A program made the translations under genes and the position numbers. DNA of 64,000 nt from Mycoplasmatota bacterium (GTDB taxonomy: Bacteria; Bacillota_I; Bacilli_A; MAG-NZ). The stretch lies in NCBI GenBank assembly GCA_018394315.1, contig CP074575.1, positions 434,001 through 498,000 of the forward strand, in the 5' to 3' direction. Below are positions 25,878 through 35,352 of the stretch, in pieces. Position 1 is the first letter of the stretch. Each line of letters starts with the position of its first letter. The notes beneath the pieces are model-generated. The model did no database searches. It had not been told where the DNA came from and was given only the letters and a program-made list of their open reading frames with translations.

Positions 25878-27793
25878 TTTACAATTTCATGCTTTCTAGT
25901 TTTTTTGGAATAATTTACTTCATAATTTCCTTTAGGATAGCTGCTTAATAAGTCAAAAACTATTTCACTAGTATCTTCAAAATAGTCGTTCACTTTAACG
26001 TTATACCCAACATGTTTTAACCTACTCAAGTTCGTTGATTTTCTAAAATCACTCTTTAACCTTAAGTCATATAAACTATCCTCTTCATCACCTTCAACAA
26101 ATCCTAATTTGACTTCTTTAGTTGTATCAAGACAAACGAATATCACACTATTTAGAGAAATTTTATTTCCAAAATTATCTGATATACTCTCGTTTTTTAG
26201 CATCTCATGAATAAATGTTTGGATACTATAATGAGAAAATTTTATATTGGATAATAACACTACGCTAATAGGATACCTTTTTAAGTGTTCAGTTAGAACG
26301 CCACCCTTATCAAATCCTACATATCCAGGTGGGGAACCAATTAATCTACTTATTGATGAATATTCTTTAAACCCCTTTAGATCGAGTTTCAAAATCATTT
26401 CTTCACTTATGTTAAGTAAGTCACCTATGTCTTCTAGTAAGTAACTTGCATCCCCATTTAACATAACACTCATTATGTTTTTCCGATTTGATCCAACTAA
26501 GTAATTAACAATGTATTTTTTTATTTCAGGATAATTTATTTTTTTCTTAAATATTTCCTCTATATTCAGTCCGAAGACACCTGTAATATTTCTTATCGCT
26601 TCTTCGACATCTTCCTTTAAAATATTCTCATGACCATTAAATCTTGCTACTGTAAAACTCTCATCCAAAACATCAATTGCTTTATCAGGAAAGTTCTTCG
26701 ATGACATCTTTCCGCAAGCTTCATCTAATATTAAATCTAGTATTTCATTAGATACGTTTACATTATGAAAATCTTGATAATGACGTTTAATTCCTGTAAT
26801 GATATTTCTTGTTTCTTCTTTATCTGGTTCTTCAACAAATATTACTTGAAACCTTCTAGTCAGTGCCTTATCCTTAGTGATATGTTTATTATATTCATCA
26901 AGTGTGGTGGCTCCAATTATTTTAAAATCGCTCCTGGCTAAATAAGGCTTTAAAATATTAGCAGCATCTAGAGTCCCCTCACTATTTCCTGTTCCAACAA
27001 TATTGTGTATTTCATCTATAAACAAGATGTTGTTTTCCCCTTTGATTTCGTCTAACACTTTTACAATTCTTTCTTCAAAATCTCCTCTATATCTACTCCC
27101 AGCGATTAAATCACTCATCCTTAAAGTATATATTGTCAGATGATGATATCTTTTATACTTATTAAACTTACTTGCTAATCCTTCAACAATAGCTGTTTTT
27201 CCAACACCTGCGTTTCCAACTAGTAAAGGATTAGGTTTTGTTTTTCTTGATAACACTTTTTCTAATCTATCAAGATACGTCTCTCTACCTATGAAGGGTG
27301 CAAGTTTGTCTTCTCTCGCAAGTAATGATAAATTAGTTAAATATTTGCTTTCTAGTATAGGTTTTGTAAAGTCAAATACTTCTTTTACATCTTCAATTAG
27401 GTCTTCCGTGTTTAACCCTAATGCTTCTAATATATAACAAGAAACGTTGTTTTTATGCCTTAGTAGTGCCAAAAATATATGTTCTTCGTTAACTAATTCT
27501 GATCTGTTTTCATCTATAATTTGTAAAGACGCATGTAAAACTTCTTTATAAGCAGGTGTGTAAACGTAAAATTCTTTAATCTCTTTTCTGATAATATGTA
27601 ATTTAGCAATTTCTTCTTCAATTTGTTCCAAACTAACATCATATTCTGTTAACAAAAATCTACATATTGAATCTTTCATGCTGAACATCGCAAGTAACAA
27701 GTTTTCCGTACCAATTATCTTATTCGAAAATAGATATTTTTTCCTTGATTCATAAATCAAATTTTTGGCTTGGTTACTGAATTTTTCGAACAT
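25868..27793 (-). CDS. ClpC-like AAA+ protein with an inactive second ATPase domain
   Basis: 641 residues against about 810 for ClpC. Clp-N repeats are at about 1-145. D1 is complete: Walker A GNAGVGKT (193-200), Walker B ILFIDEIH (256-263), sensor ATT (295-297), and the arginine-finger segment KALTRRF. The usual middle (M/UVR) domain is missing. D2 keeps the pore loop GSPPGYVGFDKGG (486-498), but its Walker A region reads LNGDASYLLED (445-455) and its Walker B reads VVLLSNIKFSH (511-521), so it cannot hydrolyse ATP. An LGF segment (KLGFVEG) resembles the ClpP-docking loop. AGAGAGGGG start site. Upstream of the pseudo-helicase gene. Confidence 0.85.
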   Translation of the reverse strand: MFEKFSNQAKNLIYESRKKYLFSNKIIGTENLLLAMFSMKDSICRFLLTEYDVSLEQIEEEIAKLHIIRKEIKEFYVYTPAYKEVLHASLQIIDENRSELVNEEHIFLALLRHKNNVSCYILEALGLNTEDLIEDVKEVFDFTKPILESKYLTNLSLLAREDKLAPFIGRETYLDRLEKVLSRKTKPNPLLVGNAGVGKTAIVEGLASKFNKYKRYHHLTIYTLRMSDLIAGSRYRGDFEERIVKVLDEIKGENNILFIDEIHNIVGTGNSEGTLDAANILKPYLARSDFKIIGATTLDEYNKHITKDKALTRRFQVIFVEEPDKEETRNIITGIKRHYQDFHNVNVSNEILDLILDEACGKMSSKNFPDKAIDVLDESFTVARFNGHENILKEDVEEAIRNITGVFGLNIEEIFKKKINYPEIKKYIVNYLVGSNRKNIMSVMLNGDASYLLEDIGDLLNISEEMILKLDLKGFKEYSSISRLIGSPPGYVGFDKGGVLTEHLKRYPISVVLLSNIKFSHYSIQTFIHEMLKNESISDNFGNKISLNSVIFVCLDTTKEVKLGFVEGDEEDSLYDLRLKSDFRKSTNLSRLKHVGYNVKVNDYFEDTSEIVFDLLSSYPKGNYEVNYSKKTRKHEIVKVE

Positions 27794-27935
27794 CTTACCC
27801 CTCTCTTTCTACCTCAACCATATTTTGTTAATATATTCAAGTCTTTCTTTAAATAAAAATTTCTAATATAATGAAAACTAACCCTATAAAAATATATATT
27901 AATTTCTTAGGGTAATAATTCGTGCGAGGGGCGTA

Positions 27936-30455
27936 ATGATGTTTATCTACCCAAATAACCAAATCAAAAAATTAAATAAAGATATTAAAAACTATTTTCC
28001 TCATGTTTTTCCTGTTACAAAAGAAATGAATATGACTTTCGAAGGTGTGTCTCGTTTAGTAATGCTTGATAGGTACACACAAAAGGATATCAATCACCAA
28101 ACAATAGGTTCTGGTGACTTAGTAATTTGTATCATAAAGGAAGATCCTAAATTTCCATCTAGAGGGATTGGGTACGTAATTGAAGTCATTAATAATACTA
28201 TAAGAATACAACTAGAAGAGGAATATATTCCGCTTGCAGTTGATCAAAAAAACGGGATTATTACTAGAAAAATAACACAAGTAGATAAACCAATCGAACT
28301 ATACTTCGAGCAAATAGCAAAAAGAGTTGCTAATAACTTAGCAGAGGATGAATCGCAACTGATAGATAGCTTTTATGAAGAAATTAGTAGCCTTAACATA
28401 GTACCTGCAGGAAGAGTTCTATTTGGAGCAGGTTCAGATAGTGAGGTTACTTACTTCAATTGCTTTGTTATGCCATTCATCCACGATTCACGTGGTGGAA
28501 TAAGTAAACACCGTGAACACGTAATGGAAATTATGTCACGCGGTGGTGGTGTTGGAACAAACGGGTCCACACTACGACCTAAAAATGCACTTGCAAGAGG
28601 CGTAAATGGTAAGAGTAGCGGTTCTGTTAGTTGGTTGAATGATTTATCTAGTTTGACGAATTTGGTTGAACAAGGTGGATCTCGTCGTGGTGCACAAATG
28701 ATAATGCTTGCCAATTGGCATCCAGATATCATTGAATTTATAATTTCTAAAATGCAAAACCCTAAAATTTTACAGTTTTTAATTGATAATATAGACGATG
28801 AAGATGTAAAAACTCAAGCAAGAAATAAACTAAAGTTCATTCCATTAAAAGATTCAGAAAGAGATATGTATTCTACTATAATTGAATTAAGCAAACAAAA
28901 CCAAGAGTTTAGTAAAGAGATTCTAGATGAGGCAGAATTATTACTAGCTCAAGGTGGTAGATTTGAAGTACAAAACCCTGAATTTTTAACAGGAGCTAAT
29001 ATTTCGGTAGCTATCACTGAAGACTTTATGTATGCAGTTGAAAATGATCTTGATTATGACTTGAGATTCCCAGATGTTGATAACTATGATGAATATCAAA
29101 AATCTGAATATAATAGAATTTGGCAAGACTCTGGTGATGTAAGAGAATGGGAAAAACTTGGATTTCCTATAAAAACCTACAAAACTATTAAGGCTAAAGA
29201 TCTTTGGAACTTAATTAACATTTGTGCTACATACGCAGCAGAGCCGGGTATCTTCTTCTTAGATAACGCTAATAAAATGACTAACGCAACAGGTTATGGA
29301 CAAAAAGTAGTATGTACAAACCCATGTGGTGAACAACCTTTAGCTCCATATTCTGTTTGTAACTTAGCAGCAATCAACTTAGCAAACATGGTTAACAAAG
29401 AAGAAGGTGTAATAGATTACAAAAAACTTGAAAAGACTATTCGTACTTCAGTAAGATTACAGGATAATGTAATTGATAAAACTTCATACTTCTTAGAAGA
29501 GAACAAATTACAAGCTCAAGGAGAAAGAAGAGTAGGTATGGGGATAATGGGATTACATGACCTACTGATCTGGTGTGGAGTAAAATATGGGTCTAAGGAA
29601 AGTTTACAAATGATAGATGGATTATTTGAATTCATCTCAACAACAGCATATAGAGCTTCAATTGATCTAGCAAAAGAAAAAGGATCATTCCCATTCTTAG
29701 AAGAACTTGGTTCTAGAGAAAAATTAATTCAATCTGGATTTATTCAAAAATTACCTAAAGACATCCAAGAAGATATCTTAACTCACGGTATAAGAAACTC
29801 ACACTTACTAACAATAGCTCCAACAGGTTCTACAGGAACAATGGTTGGAGTATCTACAGGGTTAGAACCATATTTCGCATTTAAATATTACCGCAGTGGG
29901 CGACTTGGAAAACATATAGAAGTAGATGCTCCGATAGTCGAAGAATTTGGAAAAGTATATCCACAATTCTCGCATGGCAATTTACCAGATTACTTTGTGA
30001 GCGCTAATGATTTATCTGCAGAAGGACACGCAGATGTACAATGTGTGATACAAAGATGGGTGGACTCATCTATATCAAAAACTGTAAATGCCCCAAAAGG
30101 AACTACAGTTTCCGATGTAGAAAGACTATATTATAGACTATATAAAGGTGGAGCTAAAGGTGGGACTGTATATGTTGATGGAAGTAGAGATGCTCAAGTT
30201 CTATCACTTACTCCGTTAGATAATCCTAAACAAATTGATATGGTTGATGACTTCGGAGTTAAAGTTGATACTGTTAGAAAAGTTAAAGAAGATAAATCCC
30301 CAGTATCAAAACCCTTAAGACAAGACAGACAGGGCCGAGATATAGGTGCTGAAATTGGAGATATATGTCCAATTTGTAATGAAGGTACCATAATGGACAT
30401 TGGTGGATGTAATACTTGTAATAACTGCAATGCACAATTAAAATGTGGATTATAA
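27936..30455 (+). CDS. Adenosylcobalamin-dependent (class II) ribonucleoside-diphosphate reductase
   Basis: 839 residues. Class-II features: NCFVMPF with the first active-site Cys near 170, IMSRGGGVGTN near 200, CTNPCGEQPLAPYSVCNL (catalytic NPCGE with the radical Cys, near 465), APTGSTGTMVGVSTGLEPYF near 630, and a C-terminal zinc-ribbon-like tail CPICNEGTIM...CNTCNNCN...KCGL supplying the redox Cys. It makes deoxynucleotides using B12. An N-terminal 110-residue domain precedes the catalytic core. No cobalamin riboswitch is visible in the 142-base upstream region. GAGGGG start site; ends in a good terminator. Confidence 0.93.
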   Translation: MMFIYPNNQIKKLNKDIKNYFPHVFPVTKEMNMTFEGVSRLVMLDRYTQKDINHQTIGSGDLVICIIKEDPKFPSRGIGYVIEVINNTIRIQLEEEYIPLAVDQKNGIITRKITQVDKPIELYFEQIAKRVANNLAEDESQLIDSFYEEISSLNIVPAGRVLFGAGSDSEVTYFNCFVMPFIHDSRGGISKHREHVMEIMSRGGGVGTNGSTLRPKNALARGVNGKSSGSVSWLNDLSSLTNLVEQGGSRRGAQMIMLANWHPDIIEFIISKMQNPKILQFLIDNIDDEDVKTQARNKLKFIPLKDSERDMYSTIIELSKQNQEFSKEILDEAELLLAQGGRFEVQNPEFLTGANISVAITEDFMYAVENDLDYDLRFPDVDNYDEYQKSEYNRIWQDSGDVREWEKLGFPIKTYKTIKAKDLWNLINICATYAAEPGIFFLDNANKMTNATGYGQKVVCTNPCGEQPLAPYSVCNLAAINLANMVNKEEGVIDYKKLEKTIRTSVRLQDNVIDKTSYFLEENKLQAQGERRVGMGIMGLHDLLIWCGVKYGSKESLQMIDGLFEFISTTAYRASIDLAKEKGSFPFLEELGSREKLIQSGFIQKLPKDIQEDILTHGIRNSHLLTIAPTGSTGTMVGVSTGLEPYFAFKYYRSGRLGKHIEVDAPIVEEFGKVYPQFSHGNLPDYFVSANDLSAEGHADVQCVIQRWVDSSISKTVNAPKGTTVSDVERLYYRLYKGGAKGGTVYVDGSRDAQVLSLTPLDNPKQIDMVDDFGVKVDTVRKVKEDKSPVSKPLRQDRQGRDIGAEIGDICPICNEGTIMDIGGCNTCNNCNAQLKCGL

Positions 30456-30458
30456 TGA

Positions 30459-30486
30459 AATACCTCTAATTATGAGGTATTTTTTA
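30459..30486 (+). terminator. Intrinsic terminator after the ribonucleotide reductase
   Basis: Perfect 8-bp stem AATACCTC / GAGGTATT, 7-base loop, six U tail; four bases after the stop codon. Confidence 0.9.
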
Positions 30487-30570
30487 ATATTAATTCTCTT
30501 AGATACCGTTTTATTTCATGTAAAGATTTATAAATCTAATATATATTGATATACTTACTTAGGTGATATT

Positions 30571-32346
30571 ATGTTTCTACCAATGACAAAACAAGAAATG
30601 ATAAATAGAAATTGGGATAATGCTGATTTTATCTTAATAACGGGGGATGCATATATTGATCATCCTTCATTTGGAGCATCAATTATTTCAAGACTATTAG
30701 AAAGTCATGGATACAAGGTTTGCATCTTAGCTCAGCCAGATTGGAAAGATGTAAATGATTTCAAAAGATTTGGAAAACCAAGACTAGGATTTTTAATTAC
30801 TTCTGGAGTTGTTGAATCGATGGTCAACAACTATACTGTTAATAAAAAGAAGAGAAAAAAAGATGTATACTCACCTCATAATGAGAGTGGGTACAGACCG
30901 GATAGAGCAGTAATTGTTTATTCAAATATGGCAAGACAAGCGTATAAAGATGTTCCAATTATTTTAGGAGGAATTGAAGCAAGTCTTAGGAGATTAGCAC
31001 ATTATGATTACTGGCAAAATAAACTCAGAAGATCAATTCTACTTGATTCAAAAGCTGATTTAATCGTATACGGAATGGGCGAAAGATCAATCATTGAGAT
31101 TGCGGATTCATTAAATAACGGAGTAGCTATTTCGGATATAACATTCGTAAACGGTACAGTTTATAAGACAAAGGATATATCTTATTTTGATTATCTTTTA
31201 TTACCCTCATTTGCTCAATTAAATGAAGATAAACATTACTACGCTAAAAGCTTCAAAATCCAATCAGAAAATACTGATTCTATTAATGCAAGTATTTTAG
31301 TCGAGCCGTACGGCGATTGGTATATAGTCCAAAACACACCTTCCTCACCACTAAATCCGTTTGAACTTGATAAAGTATTTGATTTATCCTATGAAAGTGA
31401 TTATCATCCAATATATGAAGATTCTGGTGGGATAAAAGCAATTCAAGAAGTAAAACATAGTATTATTGCTAATAGAGGATGTTCTGGAGGTTGTAATTTC
31501 TGTGCTCTTACCTATCATCAAGGAAGAACTGTTTCGGCTCGAACAAAATCATCCATATTGAGGGAAGCAAAAAAAATAATCAGTGACAAAGAGTTTAAAG
31601 GCTATATCAATGACGTAGGTGGTCCTACAGCAAACTTCTTTGAAAATATGTGTGATAACCAAAGTAAGTATGGCTCATGTAAGCACAAAAAATGTCTGTC
31701 ACCTAAATGTGATCAGCTAAATGTATCTCACAAAAAATACTTATCAGTTCTTAGAGCTTTAAGGAATTTACCCGAAATTAAAAAAGTCTTTATACGTTCA
31801 GGAATAAGATATGATTATTTACTTCTAGACAATGATAAATCTTTCTTTAAAGAATTGGTGAAATATCATATATCCGGTCAATTAAGAGTTGCACCAGAAC
31901 ACATAAATTCTGAAGTATTAAGAGTTATGGGTAAACCAGAAAAAGTAGTTTATGATGATTTTGTGAATCAATTTAATACCTACAATAAACAATTCAAGAA
32001 AAAACAATACATTGTACCTTATTTGATGAGTTCACATCCAGGAAGTGATTTAAGTAGTGCAATAGAGCTAGCAGAGTATTTACATAAAACTAAACAATAT
32101 CCAGAACAAGTACAAGATTTTTATCCTACACCAAGTACCATGAGTACAGTTATGTTTTATACAGGAGTAAATCCAGTTACTATGGAATCCATTTATATAC
32201 CAAAATCCGACAAGGAAAAGAAAATGCAAAGAGCCTTATTACAATACAAAAACCCCAAAAATAAGAAACTCGTTAAGGAAGCCTTAATTAAGGCTAAACG
32301 AGAAGATTTAATAGGATATGAAAAACATTGCCTAATTAGGCCATAG
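30571..32346 (+). CDS. YgiQ family radical SAM protein
   Basis: 591 residues. N-terminal B12-like Rossmann region (DFILITGDAYIDHPSFGASII, GFLITSGVVESMV), then the radical-SAM cluster motif RGCSGGCNFCALTYHQG near 305 (CxxxCxxC), GYINDVGGPTANF, FIRSGIRYDYLL, VAPEHIN and VPYLMSSHPGSDL, all of the YgiQ/UPF0313 family. Its substrate is not established. An extra Cys cluster (CKHKKCLSPKC) lies near residue 378. Forms a unit with the small membrane gene 8 bases downstream. Confidence 0.93.
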   Translation: MFLPMTKQEMINRNWDNADFILITGDAYIDHPSFGASIISRLLESHGYKVCILAQPDWKDVNDFKRFGKPRLGFLITSGVVESMVNNYTVNKKKRKKDVYSPHNESGYRPDRAVIVYSNMARQAYKDVPIILGGIEASLRRLAHYDYWQNKLRRSILLDSKADLIVYGMGERSIIEIADSLNNGVAISDITFVNGTVYKTKDISYFDYLLLPSFAQLNEDKHYYAKSFKIQSENTDSINASILVEPYGDWYIVQNTPSSPLNPFELDKVFDLSYESDYHPIYEDSGGIKAIQEVKHSIIANRGCSGGCNFCALTYHQGRTVSARTKSSILREAKKIISDKEFKGYINDVGGPTANFFENMCDNQSKYGSCKHKKCLSPKCDQLNVSHKKYLSVLRALRNLPEIKKVFIRSGIRYDYLLLDNDKSFFKELVKYHISGQLRVAPEHINSEVLRVMGKPEKVVYDDFVNQFNTYNKQFKKKQYIVPYLMSSHPGSDLSSAIELAEYLHKTKQYPEQVQDFYPTPSTMSTVMFYTGVNPVTMESIYIPKSDKEKKMQRALLQYKNPKNKKLVKEALIKAKREDLIGYEKHCLIRP

Positions 32347-32354
32347 GAGGAAAT

Positions 32355-32822
32355 ATGAATAACAAGTTCAGATTAATTTTTAGAATTATTTCATTATCAT
32401 TTATATTAGTACTACTTCTTTTCGTAATACAATATATTACAGCGTTATATAATATAAATTTATTTCACTTTTCTATATACTTGAGGCTTTTTGAATTTGC
32501 CATATTTCTTTTATTTTTCCTCTTCTTGTCAATTGAAGCATATTCTTTAGGAACCAAAAGGGAGCAAATATTTTCTATAGTATTCTTACTATTTATTGTT
32601 GTTTTAGCATTCTTTCCACAATTTCTTTATTTTCACATAATGTTTCTTATTATATATTCATACTATAGAGTTAACGAAAGCCGACTCGACATACCACTTT
32701 CATACATTACAGTTGGTCACTTTTTCTTAAATATTATTCCATATCCATTCAGTCTAATTGGGCTTATTATCATACTTTATGGTTGGGTAAAGTATTTCAT
32801 ACAATGTAAACATAGATTCTAA
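32355..32822 (+). CDS. Small polytopic membrane protein, unknown
   Basis: 155 residues with four or five membrane helices spread over the whole length (about 8-28, 38-58, 70-95, 112-145), and few charged residues. No family recognised. Strong AGGAGG site 5 bases upstream of the ATG and only 8 bases after ygiQ, so it is translated from the same mRNA. Ends in a terminator shared with the convergent RDD gene. Confidence 0.78.
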   Translation: MNNKFRLIFRIISLSFILVLLLFVIQYITALYNINLFHFSIYLRLFEFAIFLLFFLFLSIEAYSLGTKREQIFSIVFLLFIVVLAFFPQFLYFHIMFLIIYSYYRVNESRLDIPLSYITVGHFFLNIIPYPFSLIGLIIILYGWVKYFIQCKHRF

Positions 32823-32823
32823 A

Positions 32824-32850
32824 AAAGACTACCATCTGGTAGTCTTTTTT
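32824..32850. terminator. Bidirectional intrinsic terminator
   Basis: Palindrome AAAGACTACC-N4-GGTAGTCTTT with U runs on both sides, between the convergent membrane protein gene and the RDD gene, overlapping the end of both. Confidence 0.9.
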
Positions 32851-33389
32851 TCATCCTTAAATTCTTTTATATCAGAATATTCAATAGCTGTTGGAATATC
32901 GTTTTCTACATTTGTATCAAAGAAATTATCTACAAGTAATTCTTTCCTAACTAAATACATTAGCCCATTAGCAATAACCAATATTCCAATCAAAACAAGT
33001 GAAATATTCGTATTAAGCTTCAAAAACATTTCCATTTCTTTTGGTCTATCCAACCATCTATACAAACCAATTGCAAATGGGATAAATACTAGATATTTAC
33101 CAATTACATCTCTAGAAAAGAGTCTCACCGGAGTAAGCCATCCATTAGTAGCTGTAATTTTTAAATCGAAAAATTTCTTTCCAAGTGAACCCTTCAATAA
33201 ATAACTTATTACTCCATACATAATAAATAAAACAACAATTGTAAGTGGGATAACGACAATTATCTCTAAAAATAAACTATTAAGATCAAACAGGATTACA
33301 CTTAATTTATAAGAAAAAACTATTAATGCTAAAAAAATACCTAGATCAAAAAAATAAGCCCCAATTCTTCTAAATATCAAATTAATCAC
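32829..33389 (-). CDS. RDD family membrane protein
   Basis: 186 residues, four membrane helices. [19 protein letters not shown] opens the RDD domain; [18 protein letters not shown] and [21 protein letters not shown] are the second block, with WLDRPKE after it. The C-terminal 30 residues are a charged tail. Function unknown. Start is uncertain: GTG at 33389, or a TTG at 33380 that has GAGGGTG 6 bases upstream. Overlaps the dusB stop. Confidence 0.82.
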   Translation of the reverse strand: MINLIFRRIGAYFFDLGIFLALIVFSYKLSVILFDLNSLFLEIIVVIPLTIVVLFIMYGVISYLLKGSLGKKFFDLKITATNGWLTPVRLFSRDVIGKYLVFIPFAIGLYRWLDRPKEMEMFLKLNTNISLVLIGILVIANGLMYLVRKELLVDNFFDTNVENDIPTAIEYSDIKEFKDEKKTTRW

Positions 33390-34362
33390 CCTCTAACACT
33401 CTTTCATACTCTTCTAACAATTCAATTATATCACTAACTGTTGAAATTTCATTCAATTTTCTCTTAAATGTCGAAGCATATCTTAATCCTTTTAAATACC
33501 AAGCAACATGAGAACGCATTTCTAAACACGCTACTTTCTCATCCTTAATATCAACTAATCTGTATAAATGTCTTAATATTATATCTTTTCTAATAGAAAA
33601 CGGAACTTCATTATCTGCAACATTTCCTTCAAGCGCATCAACCACTTCTTTTACTAACCAAGGGTTCCCTAAAGTAGCTCTACCAATCATTACAGCATCG
33701 ACACCTGTTTCAGCAATCATTCTAACAGCATCTTCTCCACTCTTGATATCACCGTTCCCTATAACAGGTATTCTAACAGCCTCTTTAACTTGCCTAATAA
33801 TATCCCAATCTGCAGATCCTGAATACATCTGGGAGCGGGTTCTTCCATGAATCGCAATAGCACTAGCACCTGCTTTTTCAATATTCTTAGCAATTTCTAC
33901 TGCATAAATATGTGACTTGTCCCATCCTGATCTGATTTTGACAGTAACTGGTTTTTCAACACTATCAACCACTGCTTTTACAATTTCATAAATCTTGTCA
34001 GGTTCAAGTAAAAGTTTTGCTCCTGCATCAGACTTCACAACTTTGTTTACTGGACAACCCATATTTATATCTATTATGTCAGCATTTGATTCCTTATCAA
34101 TAATCTTTGCACCTTCGACAATTGATTCTTTGTCTCCACCAAATACTTGCATGCTAATAGGATGTTCAAAATCACTAACATTTAACATTTTAATAGTTTT
34201 CTTATTTCCGTATTGTAGTGCTTTATCAGAAACCATCTCTGCACAAACTAATCCTGCACCAAATTCTTTAACAACCTCTCTAAAGGCAATATTTGTAACT
34301 CCAGCCATTGGAGCTATTACAACTTGATTTTCAATTTTAATATCTCTGATGTACCATTCCAT
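33382..34362 (-). CDS. dusB: tRNA-dihydrouridine synthase DusB
   Basis: About 326 residues. FMN TIM barrel with [17 protein letters not shown] at the start, [35 protein letters not shown] (catalytic Cys), [16 protein letters not shown] and [18 protein letters not shown]. It reduces uridines in tRNA. ATG at 34362 has AAGTGAG 7 bases upstream; the GTG four codons earlier is less likely. Divergent from hslO; in Bacillus dusB and hslO are also near neighbours of lysS and ftsH. Confidence 0.95.
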   Translation of the reverse strand: MEWYIRDIKIENQVVIAPMAGVTNIAFREVVKEFGAGLVCAEMVSDKALQYGNKKTIKMLNVSDFEHPISMQVFGGDKESIVEGAKIIDKESNADIIDINMGCPVNKVVKSDAGAKLLLEPDKIYEIVKAVVDSVEKPVTVKIRSGWDKSHIYAVEIAKNIEKAGASAIAIHGRTRSQMYSGSADWDIIRQVKEAVRIPVIGNGDIKSGEDAVRMIAETGVDAVMIGRATLGNPWLVKEVVDALEGNVADNEVPFSIRKDIILRHLYRLVDIKDEKVACLEMRSHVAWYLKGLRYASTFKRKLNEISTVSDIIELLEEYERVLEGD

Positions 34363-34461
34363 CGAAACACTCACTTTCTGCCTAATTATTTTACCATTTA
34401 TCTACTAAAATTATCAATATGTGATAAAATAAATATTGTCTTAGAAATGAGGAGTTATTTT

Positions 34462-35352
34462 ATGAAAGATTATTTAGTTAAAGGATTTGCTTATAATGGA
34501 ACAGTTAGAATTTTTGCAGCTAGAACTACTAACTTAGTTGCTGAAGCACAAACAAGACATCAAATGTGGCCAACGTCTACTCAAGCACTAGGTAGAGCAC
34601 TAACAGCTACTGTAATTCAAGGATCATTTTATAAAGAGGATCAAACTATTACAGTAAGAATTGATGGTGGTGGACCAATAGGAAAGATTATCACATTTGC
34701 CGACGCTGATGGTCATGTAAGAGGCTACTTAGAGAACACCAAAGTAAATATGATATATGAAAAAGGCCCTAAAAAGGGACAATCAGCAGTTGGTCAAGCA
34801 GTAGGTACTAATGGCTTTATTCATATCACAAAGGATCTTAAAATTAGAGACATGTTCACAGGAAGTGCACCACTACAAACAGGGGAGATAGCTGAAGACT
34901 TTACGTATTTCTTTGCTTTAAGCGAACAAATTCCAAGTTCTGTAGGCTTAGGAGTTGTTGTTGACACTGATAACACTGTAAAAGTAGCAGGAGGATTTAT
35001 CTTACAAATCATGCCTGGATACAAAAAAGAGGATATCAAAAGAATTGAAGAAATTATAAAAAATATGAAACCGATTGGTGTTCTACTTGAAGAAGGTAAA
35101 ACTCCTGAGGATATTATTGATATACTATCTGACGGAGAATGGCAAAGACTTCTTGATTTAGACTTGTATTATCAATGTGACTGTTCAAAAGAGAAATTTG
35201 AAAGAGGATTATTAACTCTTCCAATGGAAGACTTAGAAGAAATATTAAAAGATGAAATAACAGAAACAAATTGCCAGTTTTGCCAAGAAAAGTATCATTT
35301 TACTCAAGATGATATCGAAAGATTGATAAAGGAGAAAGAGAATGCTGAATAA
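34462..35352 (+). CDS. hslO: Redox-regulated chaperone Hsp33
   Basis: 296 residues. KGFAYNGTVRIFAARTTNLVAEAQTRH at the start, TVRIDGGGPIGKIITFADADG.VRGY in the middle, PLQTGEIAEDFTYFFALSEQIPSSVGLGVVV, and the C-terminal zinc centre CDCSKEKF...CQFCQEKYHF (CxC and CxxC). Oxidation releases zinc and turns on holdase activity. GAGGAG 8 bases before the ATG at 34462; the frame extends upstream without a ribosome site. Overlaps the peptidase gene by 11 bases. Confidence 0.96.
   Translation: MKDYLVKGFAYNGTVRIFAARTTNLVAEAQTRHQMWPTSTQALGRALTATVIQGSFYKEDQTITVRIDGGGPIGKIITFADADGHVRGYLENTKVNMIYEKGPKKGQSAVGQAVGTNGFIHITKDLKIRDMFTGSAPLQTGEIAEDFTYFFALSEQIPSSVGLGVVVDTDNTVKVAGGFILQIMPGYKKEDIKRIEEIIKNMKPIGVLLEEGKTPEDIIDILSDGEWQRLLDLDLYYQCDCSKEKFERGLLTLPMEDLEEILKDEITETNCQFCQEKYHFTQDDIERLIKEKENAE

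Noticed and set aside
27794-27935. Possible cobalamin riboswitch before the B12-dependent reductase
   Set aside because: Only 142 bases of AT-rich DNA, without the GCCACTG-type B12 box.
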